Shown in pieces: positions 37,633 through 44,732 of a DNA stretch of 64,000 nucleotides. The translations under genes were made by a program, and so were the position numbers. The notes under the pieces were generated by a model, which saw only the letters and a program-made list of their open reading frames with translations, ran no database searches and had not been told where the DNA came from. This DNA comes from Belnapia sp. F-4-1 (lineage in GTDB: Bacteria; Pseudomonadota; Alphaproteobacteria; Acetobacterales; Acetobacteraceae): contig NZ_KN676113.1 in assembly GCF_000802185.1 (NCBI RefSeq), positions 2,128,819-2,192,818 of the forward strand. Direction: 5' to 3'. Each line of letters opens with the position of its first letter. The stretch's first letter is position 1.

Positions 37633-38100
37633 TTAGGCCGTCTTGGCGGCTGTGGCGGGGGTGGCCTCGCGTCGGCCGGCCCGTGGCGGACGGCCGCGCG
37701 GCTTGGTGCCGAGGCCGATCTTCTTGGCGAGTGAGGAGCGATGCTTGGCGTAATTCGGCGCCACCATCGGATAATCCGAACCGAGCCCCCAACGCTCCCG
37801 GTATTGCTCCGGCGTGAGATTGTAGGAGGTCTGCAGATGCCGCTTCAGCATCTTGAGCTTCTTACCGTCCTCGAGGCAGATCAGGTATTCGGGGGTGATC
37901 GACTTCTTCACGGGAACGGCCGGCTGCGGACGATCGGGTTGCGGCTTCACCATCGGCTGACCGACCGAAGCCAGCGTCTTGTATACTTCCTGAATCAGGT
38001 TCGGCAGATCAGCCAAGGCGACCGGATTGTTGGATACATGCGCCGCAACGATTTCGGCGGTCAGTCCAAGCAGTTCGGTCGAGGGGGAATCTTCAGCCAT
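37633..38100 (-). CDS. mucR: MucR/Ros-family transcriptional regulator
   Basis: This 155-residue zinc-finger regulator controls exopolysaccharide, motility and cell-cycle genes in alphaproteobacteria. The finger region is YLICLEDGKKLKMLKRHL, then YNLTPEQYRERWGL. The second Cys of the Ros finger is replaced by Asp (CLEDG), as in many MucR proteins. The N-terminal oligomerisation part (LTAEIVAAHVSNNPVALADLP) is intact and the C-terminus is basic (KPRGRPPRAGRR). The ATG at 38100 has AGGAAG upstream. The stop overlaps a short GGCCTTAGGCC palindrome. Confidence 0.93.
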   Translation of the reverse strand: MAEDSPSTELLGLTAEIVAAHVSNNPVALADLPNLIQEVYKTLASVGQPMVKPQPDRPQPAVPVKKSITPEYLICLEDGKKLKMLKRHLQTSYNLTPEQYRERWGLGSDYPMVAPNYAKHRSSLAKKIGLGTKPRGRPPRAGRREATPATAAKTA

Positions 38101-38130
38101 CTGGCACGTCTTCCTGTTTGAAGTCTCCGC

Positions 38131-38160
38131 CCTATAGTACCTGTCGAGGCCGTTTCGCAA
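38131..38160 (-). promoter_or_regulatory. Possible mucR promoter
   Basis: On the minus strand TTGCGA (38160-38155) and TATAGG (38136-38131) are 18 bp apart, upstream of mucR in the 70-bp divergent gap shared with the TusA-like gene. The match to a -35/-10 pair is moderate, and base composition makes it stand out from the surrounding GC-rich sequence. Confidence 0.35.
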
Positions 38161-38170
38161 TCCGTTTCGG

Positions 38171-38446
38171 ATGATTGAAGGGCAAGAAACCTTGAGTTTT
38201 GTAAGCGCGAAAGAACTGACTGGTGACCGTCAGATCGACATCACAGCGGAGACTTGCCCGATGACCTTCGTTCGCACGCGGTTGGCGCTGGACAGGATGG
38301 CATCGGGCGAAACCCTGCTGGTGCGGCTGCGTGGCGAGGAACCGCGCCGCAACATCCCGAAAACCGCCTCGGAGCAGGGCCATGCGGTGCTGGCCGAGGC
38401 AGAAACCGGCGACGGGACGGTGCTGCTGCTGCTCAGGAAGGGCTGA
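38171..38446 (+). CDS. TusA/SirA-family sulfurtransferase-like protein
   Basis: This small protein of up to 91 residues has the TusA core DITAETCPMTFVRTRLALDRMASGETL. The cysteine in the CPM motif would carry persulfide sulfur for tRNA thiolation or other sulfur transfer. The start is uncertain: ATG 38171 lacks a ribosome site, whereas TTG 38192 is preceded by GAAGGGC and gives an 84-residue protein closer to family size. It diverges from mucR, and its last 14 bp overlap the convergent rimI. Confidence 0.78.
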   Translation: MIEGQETLSFVSAKELTGDRQIDITAETCPMTFVRTRLALDRMASGETLLVRLRGEEPRRNIPKTASEQGHAVLAEAETGDGTVLLLLRKG

Positions 38447-38861
38447 GGCTGCGGCGCAGCACCAGCGCATCCTCGCCATTCGCATAGTAACGGCGGCGGC
38501 GGCCGACCCCGGCGAAGCCAGCGGCGGCATAGAGGGCAAGCGCCGCTTCATTGCCCGCAGCGACTTCGAGGAACATCTCGGCGGCACCGCGGAGGACCGC
38601 CCCCTGCAGGGCAGCGCCGAGCAGGGCGGCGCCGAGGCCGCGGCAGCGGGCAGCGGGGGCGACGGCGAGGGTCAGGATCTCCGCTTCGCCAGCGGCGGCG
38701 CGGGCGAGCACCAGCCCCTCCGCCGGGTACCAAAGGCCGAAGGCGCCGGGCATCTCCAGCATCAGCCGCATCGCATCCGGCCCCCAGGCCTCGGCGGGGG
38801 GGAAGGCCAGGGCATGCAGCGCGGCCAGCGCCGGCGCATCCTCCGGCCGGGCCGGGCTCAC
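38433..38861 (-). CDS. rimI: Ribosomal-protein-alanine N-acetyltransferase RimI
   Basis: This 142-residue GNAT acetyltransferase is expected to acetylate the N-terminal alanine of ribosomal protein S18. The acetyl-CoA pyrophosphate loop is AVAPAARCRGLGAALL, and the C-terminal segment EVAAGNEAALALYAAAGFAGVGRRRRYY matches RimI closely. The start is GTG at 38861, overlapping the tsaB stop as GTGA. The tsaB-rimI pair is widespread. The identification is good, though substrate specificity within GNAT proteins can drift. Confidence 0.87.
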   Translation of the reverse strand: MSPARPEDAPALAALHALAFPPAEAWGPDAMRLMLEMPGAFGLWYPAEGLVLARAAAGEAEILTLAVAPAARCRGLGAALLGAALQGAVLRGAAEMFLEVAAGNEAALALYAAAGFAGVGRRRRYYANGEDALVLRRSLSPS

Positions 38862-39514
38862 CCCGGCCGCCGCACGGCGGGGGGCTCGACATAGAGCGGC
38901 CGGGCGGCAAGCGGCGGCAAGGCGCCATCCAGGCGAAGGGCCGCGACCCGCGCCGCCGCAACGGCGGAGGGCAAACGCGCCTCGCCCAGCAACGCATCGG
39001 CGCCGCGCGCGGCGAGGCGGGCAGCAACGGTTGGCGCGGCATCGCCCACCACCGCCACCGGCCCGCCAGGGCGGGGCAACTCCGCCTCGGCGACCACCTC
39101 AGGTACCCCCTCGGTCCGCAGGCTACCGGGCGGGAAGCGCTCCAGCATCACCCGGCCGCGCCGGTTGTCGATCACCGCCCAGATGGCACGAGGCCCAAGC
39201 GGCAGGGCCGCCGCCAGCGCCTCGCCCGTGGTGACGCCGATGGCCGGCCGCCCGGCCCCGAGCGCCAGCCCCTCGGCCAGCGCGAGGGCGGCCCGGATGC
39301 CGGTGAACCCCCCCGGCCCGACCACGGCCGCGACGGCATCGAGCGCCGTCGCGGCAACCCCCGCCTCGCGCAGCACCGCCTCGACCATGGGCGGAAGCAG
39401 GGCGGCATGGCCGCGGTCGCCCTGGGCGGCGCGGGCCGCGAGCACCTGGTCGCCTTCGACCAGGGCGGCGGAGCAGCCGGCCAGCGCGGCGTCGAGGGCG
39501 AGGATCAGCGCCAT
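38858..39514 (-). CDS. tsaB: tRNA threonylcarbamoyladenosine protein TsaB
   Basis: This 218-residue ASKHA-fold protein dimerises with TsaD in the synthesis of t6A37 in ANN-decoding tRNAs. The N-terminus ILALDAALAGCSAALVEG and the conserved VGPGGFTGIRAALALAEGLALG segment are diagnostic. The catalytic partners TsaD, TsaE and TsaC are not in the window. The gene is one base from the exonuclease III stop and overlaps rimI, so xth-tsaB-rimI form one unit. Confidence 0.92.
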   Translation of the reverse strand: MALILALDAALAGCSAALVEGDQVLAARAAQGDRGHAALLPPMVEAVLREAGVAATALDAVAAVVGPGGFTGIRAALALAEGLALGAGRPAIGVTTGEALAAALPLGPRAIWAVIDNRRGRVMLERFPPGSLRTEGVPEVVAEAELPRPGGPVAVVGDAAPTVAARLAARGADALLGEARLPSAVAAARVAALRLDGALPPLAARPLYVEPPAVRRPG

Positions 39515-39515
39515 G

Positions 39516-40343
39516 TCAGAGCGCGAGTTCGACCATCACCGGCACATGGTCGCTCGCCTGGGTCCAGCCGCGGGCGGGCTTCAGCACCTGATGGCGGGTG
39601 AGCGAGCCGGCCAGGTCCTGGCTGACCCAGACATGGTCGAGCCGGCGGCCGCGGTCGGACGCCTCCCAGTCGCGCGCCCTGTAGGACCACCACGTGTAGA
39701 GCTTCTGCTCCGGCGGGACGAAGTGGCGGAGGGCATCATGCCAATCGCCGGCCTGCTGCCAGCCGGTCAGCGCCTCGACCTCGACGGGCGTGTGGGAGAC
39801 GACGCCGAGCATCTGCTTGTGGCTCCAGACGTCATGCTCGAGCGGGGCGATGTTGAGGTCGCCGACGAGGACGCTGCGGCTGGCGGGGCCGCGTGCCCGG
39901 GTCCAGGCCGTGGCCTCGGCGACGAAGTCGAGCTTGTGGGCGAATTTCGGGTTGGCCCCGCGGTCGGGCGTGTCGCCGCCGGCGGGGACGTAGAAATCAT
40001 GCAGCTCGACCGGGCCGCCCGGGACATCGAGGGCGACGCCGAGATGCCGGCAATCGCCCTTCGCGCACCAGTCCGGGTCGTCGGCACGGACCTCGAAGGG
40101 GATGCGGGACAGCACGGCGACGCCGTTGTAGCCCTTCATTCCGCGATGGGCGATGTGCGGGAAGCCGACCGCCCGCAACTCCTCCAGCGGGAAGAACTCG
40201 TCCGGGCACTTGGTCTCCTGGAGGCAGAGCACATCCGGGTCGAGCGCCGCAATCAGCCCGGCCAGCAACGGGCGCCGCAGTCGGACGGAATTGATGTTCC
40301 AGGTGGCGATGCGGAGGGTCCGGCCCGATGCTGCGTTCGGCAT
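39516..40343 (-). CDS. xthA: Exodeoxyribonuclease III
   Basis: This 275-residue Mg-dependent AP endonuclease/3' exonuclease acts in base-excision repair. Motifs are IATWNINSVRLR, CLQETKCPDEFFP (metal glutamate), HDFYVPAGGD, LVGDLNIAPLEHDVW, RLDHVWVSQDL and the final catalytic SDHVPVMVEL. I start at ATG 40343, just before the core; a GTG at 40376 would add 11 residues. Neither has a strong ribosome site. It is linked to tsaB with a one-base gap. Confidence 0.93.
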   Translation of the reverse strand: MPNAASGRTLRIATWNINSVRLRRPLLAGLIAALDPDVLCLQETKCPDEFFPLEELRAVGFPHIAHRGMKGYNGVAVLSRIPFEVRADDPDWCAKGDCRHLGVALDVPGGPVELHDFYVPAGGDTPDRGANPKFAHKLDFVAEATAWTRARGPASRSVLVGDLNIAPLEHDVWSHKQMLGVVSHTPVEVEALTGWQQAGDWHDALRHFVPPEQKLYTWWSYRARDWEASDRGRRLDHVWVSQDLAGSLTRHQVLKPARGWTQASDHVPVMVELAL

Positions 40344-40400
40344 CGCCGAGGGATAGACGGGCGGGGCGGGGGCCACAATAGCGCGGCCCCTGCCTGGTGA

Positions 40401-40425
40401 CCTTCCGCAGCTTTACTGCGGAAGG
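40401..40425. other. Perfect 10-bp hairpin between FAA hydrolase and xthA
   Basis: CCTTCCGCAG (40401-40410), CTTTA loop, CTGCGGAAGG (40416-40425). There is no T-tract on either strand. It may be a Rho-independent-like stop for the FAA gene, an attenuator before xthA, or a protein-binding palindrome; the sequence does not decide. Confidence 0.5.
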
Positions 40426-40497
40426 CGTGCCGGAACGCCCTGGAGGAAACGCCGGCCGGGGCCCCCATGGAGCCGCCCAGCGGCTTCGTGGGGAATA

Positions 40498-41184
40498 CTA
40501 GACGATGCGCGTCCGCACCTCGCCGACGCCCTCGACGAAGCCCTCCAGCAGGTCGCCCCGCTGCACGGCGGCTACGCCTTCCGGCGTGCCGGTCATGATG
40601 AGGTCGCCAGGGGCGAGGCGCACGAGGTGGGAGAGGTTCGAGATCACCTCCGGCACCGACCAGATCAGCTTCGACAGGTCGGAGGTCTGGGTAACCTTGC
40701 CGTTCACCTTCAGCTCGATCTTGCCGCGGGAGACATCGACGCCCTTGGCCGGCACCAGCGCGCCCATTGGGGCGGAGTTGTCGAAGCCCTTGCCCATGTC
40801 CCAGGGGCGGCCGGTCTTCTTCGCCTCGTTCTGGAGGTCGCGGCGGGTCATGTCGAGGCCCGCGCAATAGCCCCAGACATGCTTCAGCGCGTCCTCGACG
40901 CCGATATCGGCGCCGGCGGAGCCGATGGCGACCACCAGCTCCATCTCGTGGTGCAGCTGCTTCGTCATCGGCGGGTAGGGCATGTCGGCCTCGTTCACCA
41001 CCAGGGCATCGGCCGGCTTGGCGAAGTAGAAGGGCGGCTCGCGGGTCGGGTCGCTGCCCATCTCGATGGCGTGCTCGGCGTAATTGCGGCCGACGCAAAA
41101 GATGCGGCGGACCGGGAACATCTGGCTGCTGCCCCGGATCGGGACGGCGGCCACCACCGGCGGCGTGATGACGTAGTCGGACAT
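40498..41184 (-). CDS. Fumarylacetoacetate hydrolase family protein
   Basis: This 228-residue metal-dependent hydrolase/isomerase has the FAH fold. The core shows FCVGRNYAEHAIEMG, PPFYFAKPADALV and HHEMELVVAIG (metal-binding acidic residues), then MTRRDLQNEAKKTGRPWDMGKGFDNSAPMG and LIMTGTPEGVAAVQRGD. It is close to the maleylpyruvate/acylpyruvate hydrolase branch used in gentisate-type aromatic breakdown, but no other catabolic gene is adjacent. The ATG at 41184 has GAGGAGG ahead. Confidence 0.85.
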   Translation of the reverse strand: MSDYVITPPVVAAVPIRGSSQMFPVRRIFCVGRNYAEHAIEMGSDPTREPPFYFAKPADALVVNEADMPYPPMTKQLHHEMELVVAIGSAGADIGVEDALKHVWGYCAGLDMTRRDLQNEAKKTGRPWDMGKGFDNSAPMGALVPAKGVDVSRGKIELKVNGKVTQTSDLSKLIWSVPEVISNLSHLVRLAPGDLIMTGTPEGVAAVQRGDLLEGFVEGVGEVRTRIV

Positions 41185-41316
41185 GCCCTGGAAGCCTCCT
41201 CGGATCGACAATCCTTCCCCGGCGGCATAGCAGCGCAGGCCGGGCCCAGGAAGCCGCCGCTTGCGTGACGATCCTCATGGACCCGGAAAGAAATCGCCTG
41301 TAAGTTGATAAAGGCA

Positions 41317-41354
41317 ATAAAAATGGCGCCCGGACAGGGGGGTGTCCGGGCGCC
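41317..41354 (-). terminator. Strong intrinsic terminator
   Basis: A perfect 12-bp stem (arms 41325-41336 and 41343-41354, GGCGCCCGGACA and its complement) with a six-G loop on the plus strand is followed on the minus strand by ATTTTTATT. It would end transcripts coming from the glutamine-amidotransferase-like gene or from a short unit starting near 41.5 kb, and it shields the FAA hydrolase gene. Confidence 0.8.
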
Positions 41355-41424
41355 GGTACGCTAGTTCCGATCGGAATGGTCGGGCGAGCCGGTAGGGGAA
41401 AACCGGACTTCACCGCTGGCCTTT

Positions 41425-41496
41425 TTAGGCAGCCAGCCTGGAGAGATTAGCGAAAGACGGAGCCATACGCAAAAGGCGTTTACGCGAGCCAGCCAT
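41425..41496 (-). CDS. Candidate 23-residue basic peptide (small ORF or sRNA)
   Basis: A 23-codon frame begins MAGSRKRLLRMA and ends NLSRLAA. Five Arg and one Lys make it strongly basic and probably helical. Codons such as CGT, GCT, TCT, CTT and AAT are unlike the G/C-ending codons used elsewhere in the window. There is no good ribosome site (only GGGA 10 bases upstream), and the stop lies in a possible stem GCTGGC/GCCAGC. A terminator follows 70 bp on. It may be a real micro-peptide, or the open frame may be incidental to a structured small RNA. Confidence 0.3.
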   Translation of the reverse strand: MAGSRKRLLRMAPSFANLSRLAA

Positions 41497-41518
41497 GCGA
41501 CTGTCCCGCGGGGCTGGT

Positions 41519-41534
41519 ATCACGCAGGCGTGAT
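41519..41534. promoter_or_regulatory. Palindromic operator-like site
   Basis: ATCACGCAGGCGTGAT is a perfect 7+7 inverted repeat with a 2-bp centre, located just beyond the stop of the glutamine-amidotransferase-like gene and upstream of the small open frame on the minus strand. It looks like a binding site for a dimeric regulator; which one is unknown. Confidence 0.4.
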
Positions 41535-41540
41535 AGCGCT

Positions 41541-42314
41541 CTACTCCGCAGCCTGAGGCCAACGCCGCCGGGCCGCCCAGGCTTCCGCCGCCATGCCAAA
41601 CTTTTCGAGAAGACCGTAGCTGACCGCATCCGTCTCCCAATCGTATTCAGGGTGCCATTGGACGCCATAAGCGAAGCCGATGGCATCGCGGACGCGGACG
41701 GCCTCGACAGTGCCATCCGGCGCCCAGCCCTCGGCGACCAGGCGCGGGGCGAGGCGGTCGATGCCCTGGTTGTGCAGGGAGTTCACCGGAATCTCGGTGC
41801 CGCCGCACACCTCGGCGAGCAGGCTGCCCGGCGTAAGGCGGACGTTATGGGCCTTGGCCGTGCGGATGCGGCCGTATTTCTGGTCCGACGGCGTCGAATG
41901 GTCGATGCGGCCGGGCAGGTCCTGGATGCGCTGGTCGAGGCTGCCGCCGAGCGCGACGTTCAGCTCCTGGAAGCCGCGGCAGATGGCGAGCACCGGCAGG
42001 CCGGCGGCGATGGCGGCGCGGATCAGCGGCAGGGTCGTCGAGTCGCGGGCGATGTCTTCCGGCGTGCCCTCGGCATGGGGCGGACCCTCGTAGAAGTCGG
42101 GGCAAACATTGGAGCGGCTGCCCGTGAGGATCAGCCCGTCGAGCCGAGGCAGGATCTCCGGCACCAGGGCCTCGCCGGCGGCGGGGAGCAGGACAGGGAT
42201 GCCACCGACGGGGCCGAGCGTCACGCGGACATAGCTGTCGGAGGCGGCGTGGTTGGGCGTGGCGAAGATGCCGAACGCCTTCACGCAACAGGAGATTCCG
42301 ATGAGGGGTTTCAT
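41541..42314 (-). CDS. Gamma-glutamyl-gamma-aminobutyrate hydrolase-like (peptidase C26)
   Basis: This 257-residue class-I glutamine-amidotransferase-fold hydrolase resembles PuuD, which releases GABA from gamma-glutamyl-GABA in putrescine breakdown. The nucleophile elbow is VLAICRGFQELNVALGG and the catalytic His/Glu lie in YGVQWHPEYDW. The N-terminus PLIGISCCVK and LILTGSRSNV (with S-R-S in the place of the usual G-G) fit peptidase C26. ATG 42314 and GTG 42317 are adjacent candidate starts. No other puu genes are near, so the substrate is uncertain. Confidence 0.82.
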   Translation of the reverse strand: MKPLIGISCCVKAFGIFATPNHAASDSYVRVTLGPVGGIPVLLPAAGEALVPEILPRLDGLILTGSRSNVCPDFYEGPPHAEGTPEDIARDSTTLPLIRAAIAAGLPVLAICRGFQELNVALGGSLDQRIQDLPGRIDHSTPSDQKYGRIRTAKAHNVRLTPGSLLAEVCGGTEIPVNSLHNQGIDRLAPRLVAEGWAPDGTVEAVRVRDAIGFAYGVQWHPEYDWETDAVSYGLLEKFGMAAEAWAARRRWPQAAE

Positions 42315-42383
42315 CACCCCTGCAAAATCGCGCGCGAATGCGTCCGGATCAAGACGACGATTGCGCGAATGGACTCAAATTCG

Positions 42384-43034
42384 TCATTGCGGGATGCCGA
42401 GTTCATCGCGGAAGCGCGGATCGTTGAAGTCGAAGAGGATGGCCGGGAAGCGGCCGCCGTACTCCGCCTGGGAGAGCGTCACCCGCGTCTCCTGGGCCTG
42501 GGCATCCACCACGGCCCATTGCCGCAGCTCCACCGGGTTGTCGTTGAAGACGAGCGTGATGCGGCCCTCGGCGGCGCGGCCGGTGCGGAAGACGGTGACG
42601 CGCAGCAGCCCGCCACCGCGTTCGACGCGCCCGACCGTGACATCGCCCGAGAGGCGCACCTCGTCGCGCAGCAGGATGCCGAGCGGCGTCGAGGAGAGCG
42701 GCAGCGTCGTCGCCTGCTTGAGCTGGCGATCGAAGTAGAAGAACTGACCATAGCTGGCGACCAGCAGCAGCGGCTCGGGCGGGTCGTACTCGAAGCGCAT
42801 GCGACCGGGACGCTGGATCCAGGCGGTGCCCTCGGCGGCGGCGCCGTTCTGCGCGATCTGCAGGAAGCGCGCCTTCATCGTCCGCAGCGCGCCGAGCCAG
42901 GCCTCGACGCGGGCGACATCCGCGCGGTCGCGGTCGGTGAGGCCCGGGGACTGGGCCCAGGCCGGGGCGGCGGCCCAAGCGGACGACAAGGCCAGGGGCA
43001 GGGCGAGCAGGGTGCGGCGATCCATCCCCGGCAT
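42384..43034 (-). CDS. lolA: Outer-membrane lipoprotein carrier protein LolA
   Basis: This periplasmic chaperone of about 216 residues ferries lipoproteins from LolCDE to the outer membrane. A signal peptide (MDRRTLLALPLALSSAWA, cleavage near AWA-Q) is followed by the half-barrel: MKARFLQIAQNGAAAEGTAWIQRPGRMRFEYDPPEPLLLVASYGQFFYFDRQLKQ. Both ATG 43034 and ATG 43025 are possible starts, and neither has a clear ribosome site. In many alphaproteobacteria lolA sits directly between ftsK and xth; here accessory genes separate them. Confidence 0.9.
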   Translation of the reverse strand: MPGMDRRTLLALPLALSSAWAAAPAWAQSPGLTDRDRADVARVEAWLGALRTMKARFLQIAQNGAAAEGTAWIQRPGRMRFEYDPPEPLLLVASYGQFFYFDRQLKQATTLPLSSTPLGILLRDEVRLSGDVTVGRVERGGGLLRVTVFRTGRAAEGRITLVFNDNPVELRQWAVVDAQAQETRVTLSQAEYGGRFPAILFDFNDPRFRDELGIPQ

Positions 43035-43157
43035 GTGGACCGGATACGCCGGCGGGAAAAGCCCCACCGGACCGTGACAGTCCGTATCGATAGCGTGATG
43101 TCCGGGTCGAGCGCCGGCAGGCCACAATGCCGGGGTTCTGGCGCTTCGGTCCCCACT

Positions 43158-44153
43158 ATGTTCGACACCCTGCATGCCCCGGCCCGCCCATGCCTTGCCC
43201 GGCCGCGGCTTGCCATCCTGCTGACCGGTACGGCCGCTGCCATGCCGGCCTGGCTGCGGCTGCTCGACGCGCAGCGGCTGGCGGAAGGGATGCGGCCGGC
43301 GGACGGCGGCGTCGGCGTCATGCTGCTGCCGTGCGACCGGCCCCTGACGCGAGGGGAGGTGCCGGACGCGCCCGCCTTCGCGCTGCGCCAGGCGGAGGGC
43401 GGCCTGTGGCGCCAAGGGCTGGGCCATGCGGCAGCGTGGGTTGGGCCGGAGGGCGCGGTCCTGCTGGCCGACGCGGCGGCGCTGCCGCAGCCGGGCTGGC
43501 TCGCGGCCCATGCCGCCGGTCTTTCGGCCGGGGCGGAAGCGGTGGCGGGACGGCTTCGGCCCATCGGGCCTGGGCCGGCGGAGCGAAACCACGCCATGCT
43601 GCTGGCCGAGATCGCGGCACGGCTCGACCCCGGGGAGGGGCCGGGCTGGTTGGGACTCGACGCCGAGGTCACCGGCAACCTTTCGCTGCGGGCGAGGCTG
43701 CTGGACGGGGTTGAGGCGGATGGGCCGCTCGCCCTGCTGGCCGGGCTGCGGCGGCGGGATGCAAAGGTCCGGCTGATGCCCGGCGCCATGGTCGCCGGCG
43801 CGCCGCCGCCGCCGCGGCTGGAGCGGCTGGGAGCCTTCCGCCGGCGGGTGCAGGCGCGCGCCGCGCTGCGGCAGCTCTGGGAGGATGGGATCGGCACGGT
43901 GCGGCCGGAGGATGCGGCGCTGCGGCGCCTCGCCGCGCGGCTCGGCCTGCCCGCCGGGACGCTCGCGGCCTGCCTGCGGCCGCGGCATTTCGGCGCGGCC
44001 TGGGCGGCGGTGGAGGCGGCGAGCCCGCGCCTCGCCCACGCCCCGCTGCGGCCCGGGGCGCTGGCCGCCGAGCATCGCCGCGCCCGGCTGCTGCTCGGCT
44101 GGCTGCGGCTGGTCAGAAGGACAGGGGGCCGTTGTCCACCACTTCCTTCATGA
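43158..44153 (+). CDS. GT2-like glycosyltransferase-related protein
   Basis: This 331-residue Ala/Leu/Arg-rich protein has weak features of a family 2 glycosyltransferase: LAILLTGTAAAMPAWLRLLD at the start, and AVLLADAAALPQPGWLAAHAAGLSAGAEAVAGRL, which resembles the metal-site/after-DxD region. The classical DxD is degenerate (LADAAA), so activity is doubtful. No transmembrane helix or signal is seen. The last 41 bp overlap the convergent acdR gene, so the extreme C-terminus may be non-essential. Family confidence is moderate and the function unknown. Confidence 0.55.
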   Translation: MFDTLHAPARPCLARPRLAILLTGTAAAMPAWLRLLDAQRLAEGMRPADGGVGVMLLPCDRPLTRGEVPDAPAFALRQAEGGLWRQGLGHAAAWVGPEGAVLLADAAALPQPGWLAAHAAGLSAGAEAVAGRLRPIGPGPAERNHAMLLAEIAARLDPGEGPGWLGLDAEVTGNLSLRARLLDGVEADGPLALLAGLRRRDAKVRLMPGAMVAGAPPPPRLERLGAFRRRVQARAALRQLWEDGIGTVRPEDAALRRLAARLGLPAGTLAACLRPRHFGAAWAAVEAASPRLAHAPLRPGALAAEHRRARLLLGWLRLVRRTGGRCPPLPS

Positions 44154-44604
44154 CGAAGAAGGTCCGCGTTTGCCGGACGCCGGGCAGGGCGATCAGCTGC
44201 TCGCCATGCAGCTTGTTGAAATCGGCCATGTCGCGCACCCGGATCTTCAGGAAGTAGTCGAAGTCGCCGGCGACCAGGTGGCAGTCGAGCACCACGGGCA
44301 GCTTGCGGATCGCGGCCTCGAAGGCGGCGAAGCTGTCGGGCGTGGAGCGGTCGAGCACCACGCCGACCATCACCAGCGCCCCGCGGCCGACGCGGGCCGG
44401 CGCGATCTCGGCGCGAACGCCGCGGATGTAGCCCTCCTCGAACAGGCGCTGGGTGCGGCGGTAGCAGGTCGCGGCGCTGACATGGACGGATTGCGCGAGG
44501 TCGGCATTGGTCATCCTTCCGTCGCGCTGGAGCTGCTGGAGGATGCGGCGGTCGATCCGGTCGAGCTCGGGGCTGCTGGAAGAAGCTTTCATCCTGTTGG
44601 CCAT
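44113..44604 (-). CDS. acdR: Lrp/AsnC-family regulator of acdS (AcdR-like)
   Basis: This is a 163-residue Lrp-type regulator. The helix-turn-helix is LDRIDRRILQQLQRDGRMTNADLAQSVHVSAATCYRRTQRL, and a RAM ligand-binding domain follows (VVLDCHLVAGDFDYFLKIRVRDM). It diverges from acdS across 128 bp, the usual place of AcdR, which activates ACC deaminase in response to ACC. The acdR name therefore rests on position. ATG 44592 is an alternative start to 44604. Confidence 0.82.
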   Translation of the reverse strand: MANRMKASSSSPELDRIDRRILQQLQRDGRMTNADLAQSVHVSAATCYRRTQRLFEEGYIRGVRAEIAPARVGRGALVMVGVVLDRSTPDSFAAFEAAIRKLPVVLDCHLVAGDFDYFLKIRVRDMADFNKLHGEQLIALPGVRQTRTFFVMKEVVDNGPLSF

Positions 44605-44732
44605 TGCTGTCCGATCCGTTCAACAGGAGGGCTGTGTGCGGCGGAAGCATGCCATTCGCAGGCCGAGTTAGAACACCCCGTTCATGCCGGCCCTGCTAAG
44701 CATCCCGCTCCGGCAAGGACGAGGAAAGTGCG

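Larger units (their letters stand above)
41185..41540. other. Intergenic region with mini-transcript signals
   Basis: This 356-bp gap between the FAA hydrolase and the class-I glutamine-amidotransferase-like gene is less GC-rich than its flanks. Read on the minus strand it holds, in order, a palindrome (41534-41519), a 23-codon open frame (41496-41425), several short inverted repeats and a strong intrinsic terminator (41354-41317). The last 130 bp form the leader of the FAA gene, where no clear promoter is visible. Confidence 0.6.
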
